Notes: a model not told the origin generated them from the letters alone. DNA of 64,000 nt from Betaproteobacteria bacterium (GCA_016861185.1 BOKW01000006.1:62001-126000), one strand, 5' to 3'; numbered from the stretch's first letter, positions 34,907-44,882 are shown. A program made the numbers and translations.

Positions 34907-35770
34907 TCAGGTGGCTTTTCGCGCTGCGGCCGCGCACCGCTGCGCGTAGTCGGCGATCGACTCGGCGAGCGTCGCAAGGTTCTTCTGCAGGGTCGCGAAC
35001 CCGTCGTGCTTCTTTCGTGTCGCCTCGTCCATGTACAGCCGCTTGTTGATCTCGACCTGCAGGCTGTGGCGGCCGCGCGCGGGATCCGAGTACGCGCGCA
35101 CCAGTTCGACGCCCTTGTACGGGTCGTTGACTTTGACCTCGTAGCCCATCGCGGCGAGCGTGGCGCGGACGAACTCGGTGAACTCAGGATTGCAGCTCGT
35201 GCCGTCGCGGTCGCCGAGCACGAAGTCGGCGCGCGGCTTGCCTGCGCCGCCTTCGCCCTGCTTGCCGCCGACTGCCGGCATCGAATGGCAGTTGACGTGA
35301 TAGACGACGCCGAAGCGCGCGTGCGTGGCGTCGATCAGTTCGCGCAACGCCGCGTGGTATGGCGCGTGGCAGCGCTCGATGCGGCCGAGCACCTCGTCGA
35401 CCTTGAGCTTGCGCGCGTAGATCGCGCGGCCGTCGTCGAGCGTGCGCCAGACGAGCGCCTTGCCGATCTTTGCCTTGCCGCTCGGTGCGTATTCGTGCGG
35501 CCATCGCCCACCTTCGATCAGCTCCAGATCGACGTCGCCGCGATGCCGGTTCGGATCGAGATAGGTGCGCGGAAAACGCGCCGCCAGCAGCGGCACGCCG
35601 AGCTCGGTCGCCGGCAGGTACAACTCGTCGACGTAGCAGTCCTCGCCGTCGCGCAGGTCGAACTCGCTGACCGCAGCGTCGAAGTCCGCGGGAAACTCGC
35701 GGCCCGAGTGCGGCGAGTCGAGCACCAGCGGAACGGCGGGCGCGGAGCCGTGAATCCGAAGCATCTTCAA
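34907..35770 (-). CDS. N-formylglutamate amidohydrolase family protein
   Basis: A 287-residue metal-dependent hydrolase. Landmarks are VLDSPHSGREFPADFD near residue 18, EGGRWPHEYAPSGKAKIGKALVWR in the middle, and the metal-site VYHVNCHSMPA. N-formylglutamate amidohydrolase releases formate and glutamate in one branch of histidine degradation. No hut genes are nearby, so a broader role on N-formyl or N-acyl amino acids or formylated peptides is likely. It lies 11 bases upstream of the aspartoacylase-family gene and directly after the dispersed repeat at 35791. Confidence 0.9.
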   Translation of the reverse strand: MKMLRIHGSAPAVPLVLDSPHSGREFPADFDAAVSEFDLRDGEDCYVDELYLPATELGVPLLAARFPRTYLDPNRHRGDVDLELIEGGRWPHEYAPSGKAKIGKALVWRTLDDGRAIYARKLKVDEVLGRIERCHAPYHAALRELIDATHARFGVVYHVNCHSMPAVGGKQGEGGAGKPRADFVLGDRDGTSCNPEFTEFVRATLAAMGYEVKVNDPYKGVELVRAYSDPARGRHSLQVEINKRLYMDEATRKKHDGFATLQKNLATLAESIADYAQRCAAAARKAT

Positions 35771-35790
35771 CTCGATACGTGAAGGGCCGA

Positions 35791-35867
35791 TTCAACCACC
35801 GAGACACGGAGAGCACAGAGAATCTCTCAGTGTCTTTCCTCGGCGATCTCTGTGTCTCTGTGGTGAA
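35791..35867. repeat. Dispersed intergenic palindrome, family A (copy 1)
   Basis: The two arms, TTCAACCACCGAGACACGG and the reverse complement of CTCTGTGTCTCTGTGGTGAA, are near-identical, and the inner parts 'gcacagag' and 'ctctcagtg' continue the similarity. The whole would fold as a 77-base hairpin. It separates the ATPase gene at 35876 from the amidohydrolase gene ending at 35770. Related copies lie at 37838, 44108 and 53961. Confidence 0.8.
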
Positions 35868-35875
35868 TTCTTCCG

Positions 35876-36855
35876 TCACTCATTCAAGTGGCAGGCCGAC
35901 CACCGCCCCGGCGCGATCTCGCGCAGCGCAGGCGCCTCGCTCGAACAGCGCGGCATCGCGTGCGGGCAGCGCGGGTGAAAATGGCAGCCCGAAGGCGGCG
36001 CCAGCGGCGAAGGGATTTCGCCCTTGATCGGCACGTAGGTTCTGCGCTTGCGGTCGAGCCGCGGCACTTCGGCGAGCAGCGCCTGCGTGTACGGGTGGTT
36101 CGGCTGCGCGAACAATCCTTCGGTCGGCGCAATCTCGACGACGCGGCCAAGATACATCACGACCACGCGGTTCGACAGATGCCGCACGACGCCCAGATCG
36201 TGGCTGATGAAGAGGTAGGTGAGGCCGAGGCTTTCGCGCAGATCCATGAACAGGTTCAGCACCTGCGCCTGGATCGAGACGTCGAGCGCGGCGACCGCCT
36301 CGTCGCACACGAGGAACTCGGGCCTGACCGCCAGCGCGCGCGCGATGCCGATGCGCGCGCGCTGTCCGCCCGAAAACTGGTGCGGGTAGCGCCGGCGATA
36401 GGCCGGATCGAGCCCGACGCGCACGAGCAGGTCGGCCACGTAGTCCGCGACGTCCGCCTTGCCGACGATGCCGTGCACGCGCGGCGCTTCGCCGACGATC
36501 TCCTCGACGCGCATCCGCGGGTTCAGCGAAGCGAACGGATCCTGGAAGATCATCTGAATGGGCGGCCGCTTGCCGCCTGCGCTGGCCACGGACGTTCCGC
36601 GATAAAGCGCTTCGCCCTCGCTCGGCTCGTACAGCCCGCAGCCGAGCCGCCCCAGCGTGCTCTTGCCGCAGCCCGATTCGCCGACGAGTCCGACCACTTC
36701 GCCCTGCGCGACCGCGAAGCTCACCCGGTCGACCGCGTGCACCGTGTGCTCGGCGACCTTCGCACCGAGCGCGCGCGCGAGCTTTTCGATCGCGTCGAGC
36801 CGCTTGACGAAGCGTTTCGACACGCCGCGAAATTCGAGCAGCGGTTCGGTCGTCC

Positions 36856-36859
<4 letters not shown>
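35876..36859 (-). CDS. Peptide-type ABC transporter ATP-binding protein (DppF/OppF-like)
   Basis: A 327-residue ATPase. Walker A is GLVGESGCGKSTLGRLGCGL, the signature is FSGGQRARIGIARAL, Walker B is FLVCDEAVAALD and the switch is LFISHDLGVVRHLS. The C-terminal oligopeptide-transporter extension carries cysteines as LAPPSGCHFHPRCPHAMPRC, typical of iron-sulfur-binding Dpp/Opp ATPases. The start overlaps the stop of the upstream ATPase gene by four bases. It energises import of the ligand bound by the receptor encoded at 40015. Confidence 0.93.
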
Positions 36860-37827
<968 letters not shown>

Positions 37828-37837
37828 GGGATTAACC

Positions 37838-37931
37838 GAGCGAACGCGGAGACGCGGAGAGCGCAGAGAAGCGCGGAGAAAGAAGAGTCTCTCTGCGTTT
37901 CTCCGTGCCCTCTGCGTCCCTGCGTTCGCTC
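37838..37931. repeat. Dispersed intergenic palindrome, family A (copy 2)
   Basis: Left arm GAGCGAACGCGGAGACGCGG, right arm ending CTGCGTCCCTGCGTTCGCTC; these are inverted relatives, with a purine-rich inner part 'gcgcagagaagcgcggag' facing 'ctctgcgtttctccgtg'. It fills the gap between two operon genes completely. The right arm overlaps the stop codon of the permease gene ending at 37930. Confidence 0.78.
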
Positions 37932-38829
37932 ACTTCGCCAACCTCGGATTCAGCACGTCGCGCAACTGGTCGCCGACCAGGTTGATCGCGAGGATGGTCA
38001 ACAGCAGCGCGATGCCGGGATAGACGCTGATCCAGTACTTGCCGCTCAGCAGGTACTCGTAGCCGTTGGCGATCAGCAGGCCCAACGAAGGTTCGGTCGT
38101 CGGCAGTCCGAGGCCGAGGAAGGACAGCGTGGCTTCGAGCGCGATCGCGTGCGCGACCTGCACGGTGCCGACGACGATCAGCGGCGGCAGGCTGTTCGGC
38201 AGCAGATGACGCAGCACGATGCGCGCGTTCGACAGCCCGAGCGCGCGTGCCGCCTCGACGTATTCCTTGCTGCGCTCGACCAGCGCGGCCGAGCGCGCGG
38301 TGCGCGCGTAGTAAGCCCACTGCACGGCGACCAGCGCGATGATGATCTTGTCGACTCCCTTGCCGAGCACCGCGAGCAGGATCAGCGCGACCAGGATCGC
38401 CGGAAAGCCGAGCTGGATGTCGACGATGCGCATCAGCACCTGCTCGAAGCGCCCGCCGGCGTATGCAGCCAGCACGCCCAGCACGCTGCCGATCGTCAGC
38501 GCGATCGCACCGCTCGCCACGCCGACGTACAGCGATACGCGCAGCCCGTAGAGGATCGCCGACAGCATGTCGCGCCCCTGGCCATCAGTGCCGAGCAGAT
38601 AGGTCATCTGACCGCTGCCGGCGCGCTCTCCCGGCGGCAGCCGCGCATCGAGCAGGTCGAGCTTGCCGAGGTCGTACGGGTTCTGTGGCGCGATCCACGG
38701 CGCGAACAGCGCAATTGCGATCACCGCGACGAGCATCGCGAGGCCCGCGAGCGCGAGCCGGCTGTCGGCGAACTCGCGCGCGAAGCGGGTAAACGGCGAC
38801 TGTTCGGGCGGGGCGGCCAAGGCACTCAT
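37930..38829 (-). CDS. Peptide-type ABC transporter permease (DppC-like)
   Basis: A 299-residue inner-membrane permease with about six helices and the DppC-type N-terminal soluble segment. The ABC-binding EAA loop reads EAARALGLSNARIVLRHLLPN. The N-terminal landmark WIAPQNPYDLGKLDLLDARL is typical of DppC. I chose the ATG at 38829 (MSALAAPPEQ). Its stop codon lies within the arm of a family A repeat. Confidence 0.93.
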   Translation of the reverse strand: MSALAAPPEQSPFTRFAREFADSRLALAGLAMLVAVIAIALFAPWIAPQNPYDLGKLDLLDARLPPGERAGSGQMTYLLGTDGQGRDMLSAILYGLRVSLYVGVASGAIALTIGSVLGVLAAYAGGRFEQVLMRIVDIQLGFPAILVALILLAVLGKGVDKIIIALVAVQWAYYARTARSAALVERSKEYVEAARALGLSNARIVLRHLLPNSLPPLIVVGTVQVAHAIALEATLSFLGLGLPTTEPSLGLLIANGYEYLLSGKYWISVYPGIALLLTILAINLVGDQLRDVLNPRLAK

Positions 38830-38850
38830 GCGACGCGCTCCTGCGCCGAC

Positions 38851-38932
38851 CACTCTCCCCGCGCGCGGGGAGAAGGAGCGTGTTCCCCCTCGCCCCCCGA
38901 CAGGGGGGAGAGGGTTGGGGTGAGGGGGCCCG
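38851..38932. repeat. Intergenic repeat of C-rich/G-rich stems (family B)
   Basis: Two adjacent stems. CTCTCCCCGCG pairs with CGCGGGGAGA, then a run containing CCCCCTCGCCCCCC faces GGGGGGAGAGGG followed by TTGGGGTGAGGGGG. It fills the 112-base gap between the two permease genes. This 'ctctcccc...gggagagggttggggtgagggg' wording is widespread in proteobacterial intergenic DNA. Confidence 0.65.
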
Positions 38933-38941
38933 CCACGAAGC

Positions 38942-39916
38942 TCACTTCTGCTCCCCCAACCTCACCCGCGGATCGAGCGCCGAATACAGCAGGTCGACCA
39001 CGAGGTTGATCAGGATGAACATGAACACGATCAGCAGCAGGTAGGCGACGACCACGGGGCGGTCGAGCTGGAAGATCGAATCGATCACCAGCTTGCCCAT
39101 GCCCGGCCACGCGAAGATCGTTTCGGTGACGACGGCGAACGCGATCACCGAACCGAGCTCCAGCCCGATCACGGTGACGAGCGGGATCAGGATGTTCTTC
39201 AACAGGTGCACGCCGATCACGCGCGACTTCGGCAGTCCCTTTGCGCGCGCGAACTTGATGTAGTCGAGCAGCGACTGCTCGCGCACCTGCGCGCGCGTCA
39301 ACCGGATGATCAGCGAGAGCTTGAACAGCGCCAGGTTGATCGCCGGCAGCAGCGCGTACTTCAGTCCGTCCCAATGGAGGATCGAAAGCTGCAGCCCGAG
39401 GAACTCGACCGTCGGCCCGCGCCCCGTCGAAGGCAGCCAGCCCAGTTGCACCGCAAACACCAGGATCAGGATCAGCCCGACCCAGAAGGTCGGCAGCGAA
39501 AAGCCGAGGATCGATCCGGCCATGATCGTCTTGCTGACCCAGCTCTGCGGCTTCAGCCCCGCGTACAGTCCGAGCGGCACGCCGAGCGCGACCGAAATCA
39601 GCATCGCGAGGAAGGCCAGCTCGAGCGTGGCCGGCATGCGCTCGACGATCACCTCGATCGCCGAACGGCCGAACACGAAGCTCGTTCCCAGCTCGCCGGT
39701 GAAGGCGCCCTTGAGGAACACCCAGTACTGCTCGACGATCGGCTTGTCGAGCCCGAGCGCGGCGGCGGCGCGCGCCTTTTCGACTTCGTCGGCGACCGGA
39801 TTGACGAGGATCTCGACTGGATCGCCGACCACGTACAGCCCGAAGAAGACGAGCAGCGACGTGATCGCCAGCACCAGCAGCGTCTGCACGAGGCGGCGGA
39901 GGACGTAGACGGTCAT
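38942..39916 (-). CDS. Peptide-type ABC transporter permease (DppB-like)
   Basis: A 324-residue permease with six helices. The N-terminal family motif is VLRRLVQTLLVLAITSLLVF, then ALGLDKPIVEQYWVFLKGAF. The EAA loop region reads FARAKGLPKSRVIGVHLLKN, and the C terminus is LVVDLLYSALDPRVRLGEQK. I chose the ATG at 39916 (MTVYVLRRL), the normal DppB beginning. It partners with the DppC-like permease. Confidence 0.93.
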   Translation of the reverse strand: MTVYVLRRLVQTLLVLAITSLLVFFGLYVVGDPVEILVNPVADEVEKARAAAALGLDKPIVEQYWVFLKGAFTGELGTSFVFGRSAIEVIVERMPATLELAFLAMLISVALGVPLGLYAGLKPQSWVSKTIMAGSILGFSLPTFWVGLILILVFAVQLGWLPSTGRGPTVEFLGLQLSILHWDGLKYALLPAINLALFKLSLIIRLTRAQVREQSLLDYIKFARAKGLPKSRVIGVHLLKNILIPLVTVIGLELGSVIAFAVVTETIFAWPGMGKLVIDSIFQLDRPVVVAYLLLIVFMFILINLVVDLLYSALDPRVRLGEQK

Positions 39917-40014
39917 CGGAACAGCGGGCGCGGGCCTTGCTGGCACGAGGGGTCTTCCCGGGCCCCCGTATCCCCGCGCAGCGTCGACTACGGATTAACG
40001 GTCACCGATCGCGA

Positions 40015-41586
40015 TCACTTCGCGGGCCTGACCTCGAACGCGTAGGTGTACTGGTCCGCGCGGCCGGTGTAGGCGAGGCCCTTGCGCAGCGCCCAGCTCG
40101 ACACCTCGTAGTGCACGGGGACGATCGCCTGCAGTTCGCCGATCGCCTTGTCGCTGGCGGCGGCGAGCATCAGGTTGCGCTTGGTGTCGTCGATGTTGGT
40201 CATCGCCGTCAGGATCAGCGCGTCCACACCGTCGTCCGAGAAGCGCCCGCGGTTGGCCTGCCCCATGCCCGTTTGCGGGCTGAACGTGCCGATCAGCGCG
40301 CGCAGTGGCGAAGAGGTTTCGCCGGTCTCCGCGCCCCATCCGGCGAGGAAGAAGCTGAACTCGAGCTTGCCTGCGCGCGAGAAGAACACGTTGCTCGGCA
40401 TCGCCTCGAGCTTGGTGTCGATGCCGGCGCGCGTCAGGAACTGCGCGATCGCCTGCGCGACCTTCTCGTCGTTGATGTAGCGGTTGTTCGGCGAGTGCAG
40501 CGTGAGCGCGAAGCCGTTCGGATAACCGGCGTCGGCCAGCAGCTTCTTCGCCGCCTCCTGATTCACCTTCGGTGCGACGAGCTTCTTGCTCGTTCCCGGG
40601 AAGAAGTCGGGCAGAAGCTGGCCGGCCGGCTGCGCCTGTCCCTCCATGATCCGCGAGACGATCGCGTCGCGGTCGATCGCGAGCGAGATCGCCTTGCGCA
40701 CGCGCACGTCCTTCAGCGGGTTCTTCTCCAGCGGCTTGCCGGACTTGTCGAACAGGTACGGCGACTTGTCGCGGTCGCTGTCCATGTGCAGATAAATCAG
40801 CCGGTTCGACACCGCCGACGCCACCGTCACGCGCGCGTCCTTCGCGAGCCGCGCGATGTCCGCGGTCGGCACCGCTTCGATCATCTGCACGTCGCCCGCG
40901 AGCAGCGCCGCCACGCGCGCCGGCGCGTTGCTGATCATCCGCAGCCGCACGGTCTTCCAGTGCGGCTTCGGTCCCCAGTAGCCGTCGTTGCGTTCGAGCA
41001 CGACGCGGTCGCCGGCGACGTATTCCTTGAACTTGTACGGGCCGGTGCCGATCATCGCCTTGCCCGAATTGAAGTCGTCGGTCTTGGCCGCCTCCGCGAT
41101 GCGCTTGGGCACGATGCGGATCGCGACCAGATCGTTCGGCAGCAGCGGATGCGGCCGCGCGGTCTTGAAGCGCAGCGTCAGCTTGTCGGGCGCGCTCACG
41201 TCGGTGATCGGCCGCGTGTAGGTCGCGAACGACGCCGGGCTGTTGGGTACGTTGGGGATGCGCTTGATCGTCGCGATCACGTCCTCGGCGGTGAACTCGC
41301 CGCCGTCGTGCCACTTGACGCCCTTACGCAGCTTGAACTCCCAGGTCGTGTCGTCGAGCGCCTTCCACGACTCGGCCAGTCCGGGCTTCAGCTGCTCTTT
41401 CGCGTCCTTGTGGACGAGCTTGTCGAAGACGTGATCGGCGACGTTGTTGTTCGGCGTCAGGTTGTGGAAATGCGGGTCGAGCGCGGTCACCGGCGTGGAC
41501 AGCCCGACGACCAGCTCCTGCGCGCCGGCACTGCCGACGGCGAGCAGCGCGGCGGCGAGCGCGCAAACGTAGCGGGGCAGCTTCAT
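40015..41586 (-). CDS. ABC transporter substrate-binding protein, family 5 (peptide/nickel type)
   Basis: A 523-residue periplasmic receptor. A cleavable signal peptide (ending VGSAGAQ near residue 22) precedes the SBP_bac_5 fold, with landmarks ALDPHFHNLTPNNNVADHVFDKLV, KDVRVRKAISLAIDRDAIV and FDKSGKPLEKNPL. The ligand cannot be read from sequence. Downstream genes encode N-formylglutamate amidohydrolase and aspartoacylase-family enzymes, so an N-acylated amino acid or small peptide is likely. A strong GGAGGAGA ribosome-binding site precedes the ATG. It is the first gene of the operon. Confidence 0.93.
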   Translation of the reverse strand: MKLPRYVCALAAALLAVGSAGAQELVVGLSTPVTALDPHFHNLTPNNNVADHVFDKLVHKDAKEQLKPGLAESWKALDDTTWEFKLRKGVKWHDGGEFTAEDVIATIKRIPNVPNSPASFATYTRPITDVSAPDKLTLRFKTARPHPLLPNDLVAIRIVPKRIAEAAKTDDFNSGKAMIGTGPYKFKEYVAGDRVVLERNDGYWGPKPHWKTVRLRMISNAPARVAALLAGDVQMIEAVPTADIARLAKDARVTVASAVSNRLIYLHMDSDRDKSPYLFDKSGKPLEKNPLKDVRVRKAISLAIDRDAIVSRIMEGQAQPAGQLLPDFFPGTSKKLVAPKVNQEAAKKLLADAGYPNGFALTLHSPNNRYINDEKVAQAIAQFLTRAGIDTKLEAMPSNVFFSRAGKLEFSFFLAGWGAETGETSSPLRALIGTFSPQTGMGQANRGRFSDDGVDALILTAMTNIDDTKRNLMLAAASDKAIGELQAIVPVHYEVSSWALRKGLAYTGRADQYTYAFEVRPAK

Positions 41587-41699
41587 GGTTCTCCTCCGAG
41601 CCTCGATGGCGGCGCAAGGATAAGCCAAGCGCCGGCGCGCGTACCTCCGATGGGCGACTTTGACCCAGCGCAGATCGAAGCGGCGCCGGCTCGCGCACG

Positions 41700-42140
41700 A
41701 TGCGGGCCATGGAACGACCGACCGCTCCGATGGACATCGACCCGCAGGACAGCGGCGCGCTGCGCCGCCGCGCGCGGCTCGCCACCCCGCGGCTCACGCG
41801 CGAGCTGAAGACGATCCACGCGATGCTCAGAATCTGGTGCCGCGACCGGCACGGCATGCGCGGCGCGCTGTGCGTCGAATGCCAGGAGTTCATGACGTAC
41901 GCGACCCGGCGGCTCGCCGGCTGTCCGTATGGTGCGGACAAGCCCACCTGCAGCAACTGCCGGATCCATTGCTACGGACCGCAGGAGCGCGAGCACGTGA
42001 AGGTCGTCATGCGCTACGCCGGCCCGCGCATGCTCGCGCGGCACCCGTGGCTCGCGATCGCGCACCTGCTCGACGGGCATCGCCCCGCGCCGCCCAAGCC
42101 GCGCGCCAAACCTGCCTGCGAATCCGCGCAGGGCGGCTGA
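41700..42140 (+). CDS. YgbA_NO family protein (nitrous oxide-stimulated promoter family)
   Basis: A 146-residue cysteine-rich protein matching the family pattern. CVECQEFMTYATRRLAGCP is followed by KPTCSNCRIHCYGPQEREHVK and MRYAGPRMLARHPWLAIAHL. The five to six conserved cysteines suggest a metal or iron-sulfur site. Family promoters respond to nitric oxide in some bacteria; the biochemical function is unknown. It is divergent from the ABC receptor gene and alone on its strand. I see no clear NsrR or FNR site in the 113-base upstream region. Confidence 0.85.
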   Translation: MRAMERPTAPMDIDPQDSGALRRRARLATPRLTRELKTIHAMLRIWCRDRHGMRGALCVECQEFMTYATRRLAGCPYGADKPTCSNCRIHCYGPQEREHVKVVMRYAGPRMLARHPWLAIAHLLDGHRPAPPKPRAKPACESAQGG

Positions 42141-42275
42141 ATCCTTCCTGCCCTGCGGTGTCCCGACGGGCCACAGCGGCGGGCTTGTCAGCTTCGTCGT
42201 CTAACTTGGTCCGGACGGCCGCGACCTCGGCCGCCCGGCGCGCTGACGGGCGCCGCGACAAGAAGGAGGTGAAGG

Positions 42276-43097
42276 ATGGACCTGCGATACGACTGCCGAA
42301 CGGCAGCATCCGCGCCGCACGGCGGCGCGATTCGCCGCGCGTGCCTTGCGGTCGTGGCCGCCGCGGGGCTCGCTTCGACCGGCTGCGCAATGCATACCTA
42401 CGTCGCGCTGACGCCCGGCGAAGGGATACGCGACGTCACGCTTCCGGGCGGCGGCTTGGCGACGATACGGGTGTCGAGCAACGAGCAGATCGTCGGCCTG
42501 GCCTACGAACAGCGCACCGACCGGCTTTTTGCGCGCGAGATCCCGGGGACGCGCCTCGTCGAAATCGAACGTGCGAGCGGCGCGACGGTCAGGACGTTTT
42601 CGGCGCAGCAGGTGACGCCGGGATGCGGTGGTCTCCTGACGAACGTCGAGCTGCCGAACATCGCCTGCGGGCTGGCGATGCGCTGGTCGGACCGCCACCT
42701 CTTCCTCGATCATCCGAACGGCAATCCGATCACCGAGTTGGACGTCGACGGGCGCTTCGTCCGCCACATCATGCTGCAGAAGCCGGGCGGGCCGATTGGC
42801 GGCCTGGGCTACGACCAGCGCAACGATCGCCTGTACGTGCTGTACATCGTCAGCGAAACCGTCGCCGAAGTGGACCTCAACGGCGCCGAGATCCGGCGGT
42901 TCCGCCCGCAGGCGCCGATCCAGCCGCAAGGGCTCGACGTGAGCACCGCGCGACGCGAGTTGTACATCCCGCTGGTCAACGGCAACGCGATCGGAGTGTT
43001 TGATCTAAGCGGAGCGCTGATCGAACAGCACCCGCTGCAGCGTGCCGGCGTGGCCGGCGGCGTCGGCGCCGGCACGCGGCCCTGGTGGCGGCGCTAG
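42276..43097 (+). CDS. Exported beta-propeller-like protein of unknown function
   Basis: A 273-residue protein. An N-terminal arginine patch and hydrophobic segment (ACLAVVAAAGLASTGCAM) form an export signal. The cysteine at about residue 37 could be lipidated, although the -3 position is not a classical lipobox residue. The rest shows repeated blade-like units: GLAYEQRTDRLFAREIPGT, GLGYDQRNDRLYVLYIV and GLDVSTARRELYIPLVNG. These resemble WD40/NHL-type propeller strands. Two cysteines (CGG and IACG) could form a disulfide. A near-perfect ribosome-binding site (AAGGAGGTGA) precedes the ATG. It converges on ftsY, seven bases away. Confidence 0.7.
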   Translation: MDLRYDCRTAASAPHGGAIRRACLAVVAAAGLASTGCAMHTYVALTPGEGIRDVTLPGGGLATIRVSSNEQIVGLAYEQRTDRLFAREIPGTRLVEIERASGATVRTFSAQQVTPGCGGLLTNVELPNIACGLAMRWSDRHLFLDHPNGNPITELDVDGRFVRHIMLQKPGGPIGGLGYDQRNDRLYVLYIVSETVAEVDLNGAEIRRFRPQAPIQPQGLDVSTARRELYIPLVNGNAIGVFDLSGALIEQHPLQRAGVAGGVGAGTRPWWRR

Positions 43098-43104
43098 CGC
43101 GGCT

Positions 43105-44046
43105 TCAGCGGCCGTCGCCGACCAGCGCTTCCGCGAACTCGCGCGCGACGAAGGGCTGCAGGTCCTCGATCGCCTCGCCGACGCCGATGAAGCGGATCGG
43201 TATCGGCCGGCCCGGATGCTCGCGCGTGCGCTGCGCGGCGATCGCGGCGAGCACGCCGCCCTTGGCGGTGCCGTCGAGCTTGGTGATCACCAGGCCCGTC
43301 AGCGCGATCGCCTCGTCGAAGGCCTTGACCTGCGCGAGCGCGTTCTGGCCGTTGGTGCCGTCGAGCACGAGGATCACCTCGTGCGGCGCGCCGGGCAGCG
43401 CCTTGTCGATCGCACGCTTGACGCGCTTGAGTTCGTCCATCAGGTGAAGCTGTGTCGGAAGGCGCCCGGCGGTGTCGGCGATCAGCACGTCGATGCCGCG
43501 CGCTTTCGCTGCGGCGACCGCGTCGAACACGACCGCGGCCGGATCGCCGCTCGCCTGCTGGATCACCTCCACACCGTTGCGCCGGCCCCAGACCGCGAGC
43601 TGTTCGCGCGCCGCCGCGCGGAAGGTGTCGCCGGCCGCGAGCAGCACGGTCTTGTGCCGGTCCGCGAGCCAGTGCGCGAGCTTGCCGATCGAGGTCGTCT
43701 TGCCCGCGCCGTTCACGCCCGCGACCATCATCACGAGCGGCTTCGCGCGCTCCAGCTCGAGCGGACTTTCGCACGGCGCGAGCAGCTTCGCGATCTCGTC
43801 GCGCAGCGCGTCGCGCACGTCGGCGGGCGTCTTCAACCCCTGCAGCTTGACCCGCGTGCGCACCGCGTCGAGCAGCTCGCGCGTCGTCGCCACGCCCACG
43901 TCGGCCTGGATCAGCGCGATCTCGAGCTCTTCGAACAGCGCCTCGTCGATCACGCCGCCCGAAAACAGCCCTGCGATGTTCACGCGCGTGCGTGACAGCC
44001 CCTGCTTCAGTCGCGCGAGCCAGCCGGCTTTCGTGGGGGAATTCAT
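43105..44046 (-). CDS. ftsY: Signal recognition particle receptor FtsY
   Basis: The SRP receptor GTPase that docks translating ribosomes at the membrane. A 313-residue NG core. G1 is VAGVNGAGKTTSIGKLA, G3 is LIADTAGRLPTQLHLMDEL, G4 is ITKLDGTAKGG and the C-terminal GVGEAIEDLQPFVAREFAEAL closes the G domain. The acidic A domain of E. coli FtsY is reduced to a few residues, as in many betaproteobacteria. Divergent from rsmD with a family A repeat between. ftsEX and rpoH, its operon partners in E. coli, lie about 15 kb away. Confidence 0.96.
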   Translation of the reverse strand: MNSPTKAGWLARLKQGLSRTRVNIAGLFSGGVIDEALFEELEIALIQADVGVATTRELLDAVRTRVKLQGLKTPADVRDALRDEIAKLLAPCESPLELERAKPLVMMVAGVNGAGKTTSIGKLAHWLADRHKTVLLAAGDTFRAAAREQLAVWGRRNGVEVIQQASGDPAAVVFDAVAAAKARGIDVLIADTAGRLPTQLHLMDELKRVKRAIDKALPGAPHEVILVLDGTNGQNALAQVKAFDEAIALTGLVITKLDGTAKGGVLAAIAAQRTREHPGRPIPIRFIGVGEAIEDLQPFVAREFAEALVGDGR

Positions 44047-44107
44047 CGAGGGACAACAGCGCTGCTGCGGAGGGCGGGCAGTCTAGCAAGCGCGCGGAGA
44101 AAGACTC

Positions 44108-44177
44108 TTCTCACCACGGAGACACGGAGAACACAGAGAAGGGCGTTTCTCGGTGCTGTCGGCGTCTCGGTGGTGAA
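44108..44177. repeat. Dispersed intergenic palindrome, family A (copy 3)
   Basis: TTCTCACCACGGAGACACGG at the left faces GGCGTCTCGGTGGTGAA at the right in inverted orientation; inside, 'agaacacagagaa' faces 'ttctcggtgctg'. It is very close in sequence to copy 1. It fills most of the gap between the divergent ftsY and rsmD genes. Confidence 0.8.
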
Positions 44178-44218
44178 TGCGGCTCTTGCGCTGCTGCGAT
44201 CCGGGCAGAATCGCGCGG

Positions 44219-44827
44219 ATGAAGCGCAATCCGCAATCCGCGATCCGCAATCCGAGCGCCGCGCTGCACCGGGTGCGCATCATCGGCGGCGCGTGGAAGC
44301 GCACGCCGATCCCGGTCGCGGACTCGCCGGGCCTGCGGCCGACGCCCGATCGCGTGCGCGAGACGCTGTTCAACTGGATCGCACACCTGCGGCCCGACCT
44401 CGCGGCGCTGCGCGGGCTCGATCTTTTCGCCGGCACCGGCGCGCTCGGCTTCGAGCTGGCTTCGCGCGGCGCGGCGCACGTGACGCTCGTCGAGCGCGAC
44501 CCGAAACTCGCCGCCAGGCTGCGCGCGTTGCGCGACAGGCTCGGCGCGACGCAGATCGAGATCGTCGCCGGCGATGCGCTCGCGGTCGCTGCGCAGCTGG
44601 CCGACAGCAGCTTCGACTTCGTGTTCGTTGATCCTCCGTACGACGCCGGGCTGCTGGCGCCCGCGCTCGACGCCGTGCGGCGCGTGCTTGCGCCGGAAGG
44701 GCTCGCCTACGCGGAGTCCGACGCGCCGATCGACGCCGCGCAGGCGGCCGCGCACGGCTACGAACTCGTGCGTGCCGACCGCGCGAGCCGGGTCTGTTTC
44801 CATTTGCTGCGGCGCAAGTCGTCCTGA
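44219..44827 (+). CDS. rsmD: 16S rRNA (guanine(966)-N(2))-methyltransferase RsmD
   Basis: A 202-residue methyltransferase. The family start VRIIGGAWKRTPIPV is at residue 19, the SAM loop is LDLFAGTGALGFELASRGA and the catalytic tetrad is FVDPPYDAG. RPTPDRVRETLFNWI is also diagnostic. The first 14 residues (MKRNPQSAIRNPSA) come from a heptad repeat, 44225-44252, that is likely a recent insertion. A GTG at 44273 (VRIIGG) may be the original start. It precedes coaD, as in most proteobacteria. Confidence 0.92.
   Translation: MKRNPQSAIRNPSAALHRVRIIGGAWKRTPIPVADSPGLRPTPDRVRETLFNWIAHLRPDLAALRGLDLFAGTGALGFELASRGAAHVTLVERDPKLAARLRALRDRLGATQIEIVAGDALAVAAQLADSSFDFVFVDPPYDAGLLAPALDAVRRVLAPEGLAYAESDAPIDAAQAAAHGYELVRADRASRVCFHLLRRKSS
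44225..44252 (+). repeat. Four tandem heptads (CGCAATC) at the 5' end of rsmD
   Basis: Units CGCAATC, CGCAATC, CGCGATC, CGCAATC in direct repeat. They encode the low-complexity N terminus of RsmD if the ATG at 44219 is used. Confidence 0.8.
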
Positions 44828-44882
44828 ATAATCGCCCCCGGCGCGCCCGAGCGGCCCGTCACGTTTGCCGAGGGGAGGGGGC

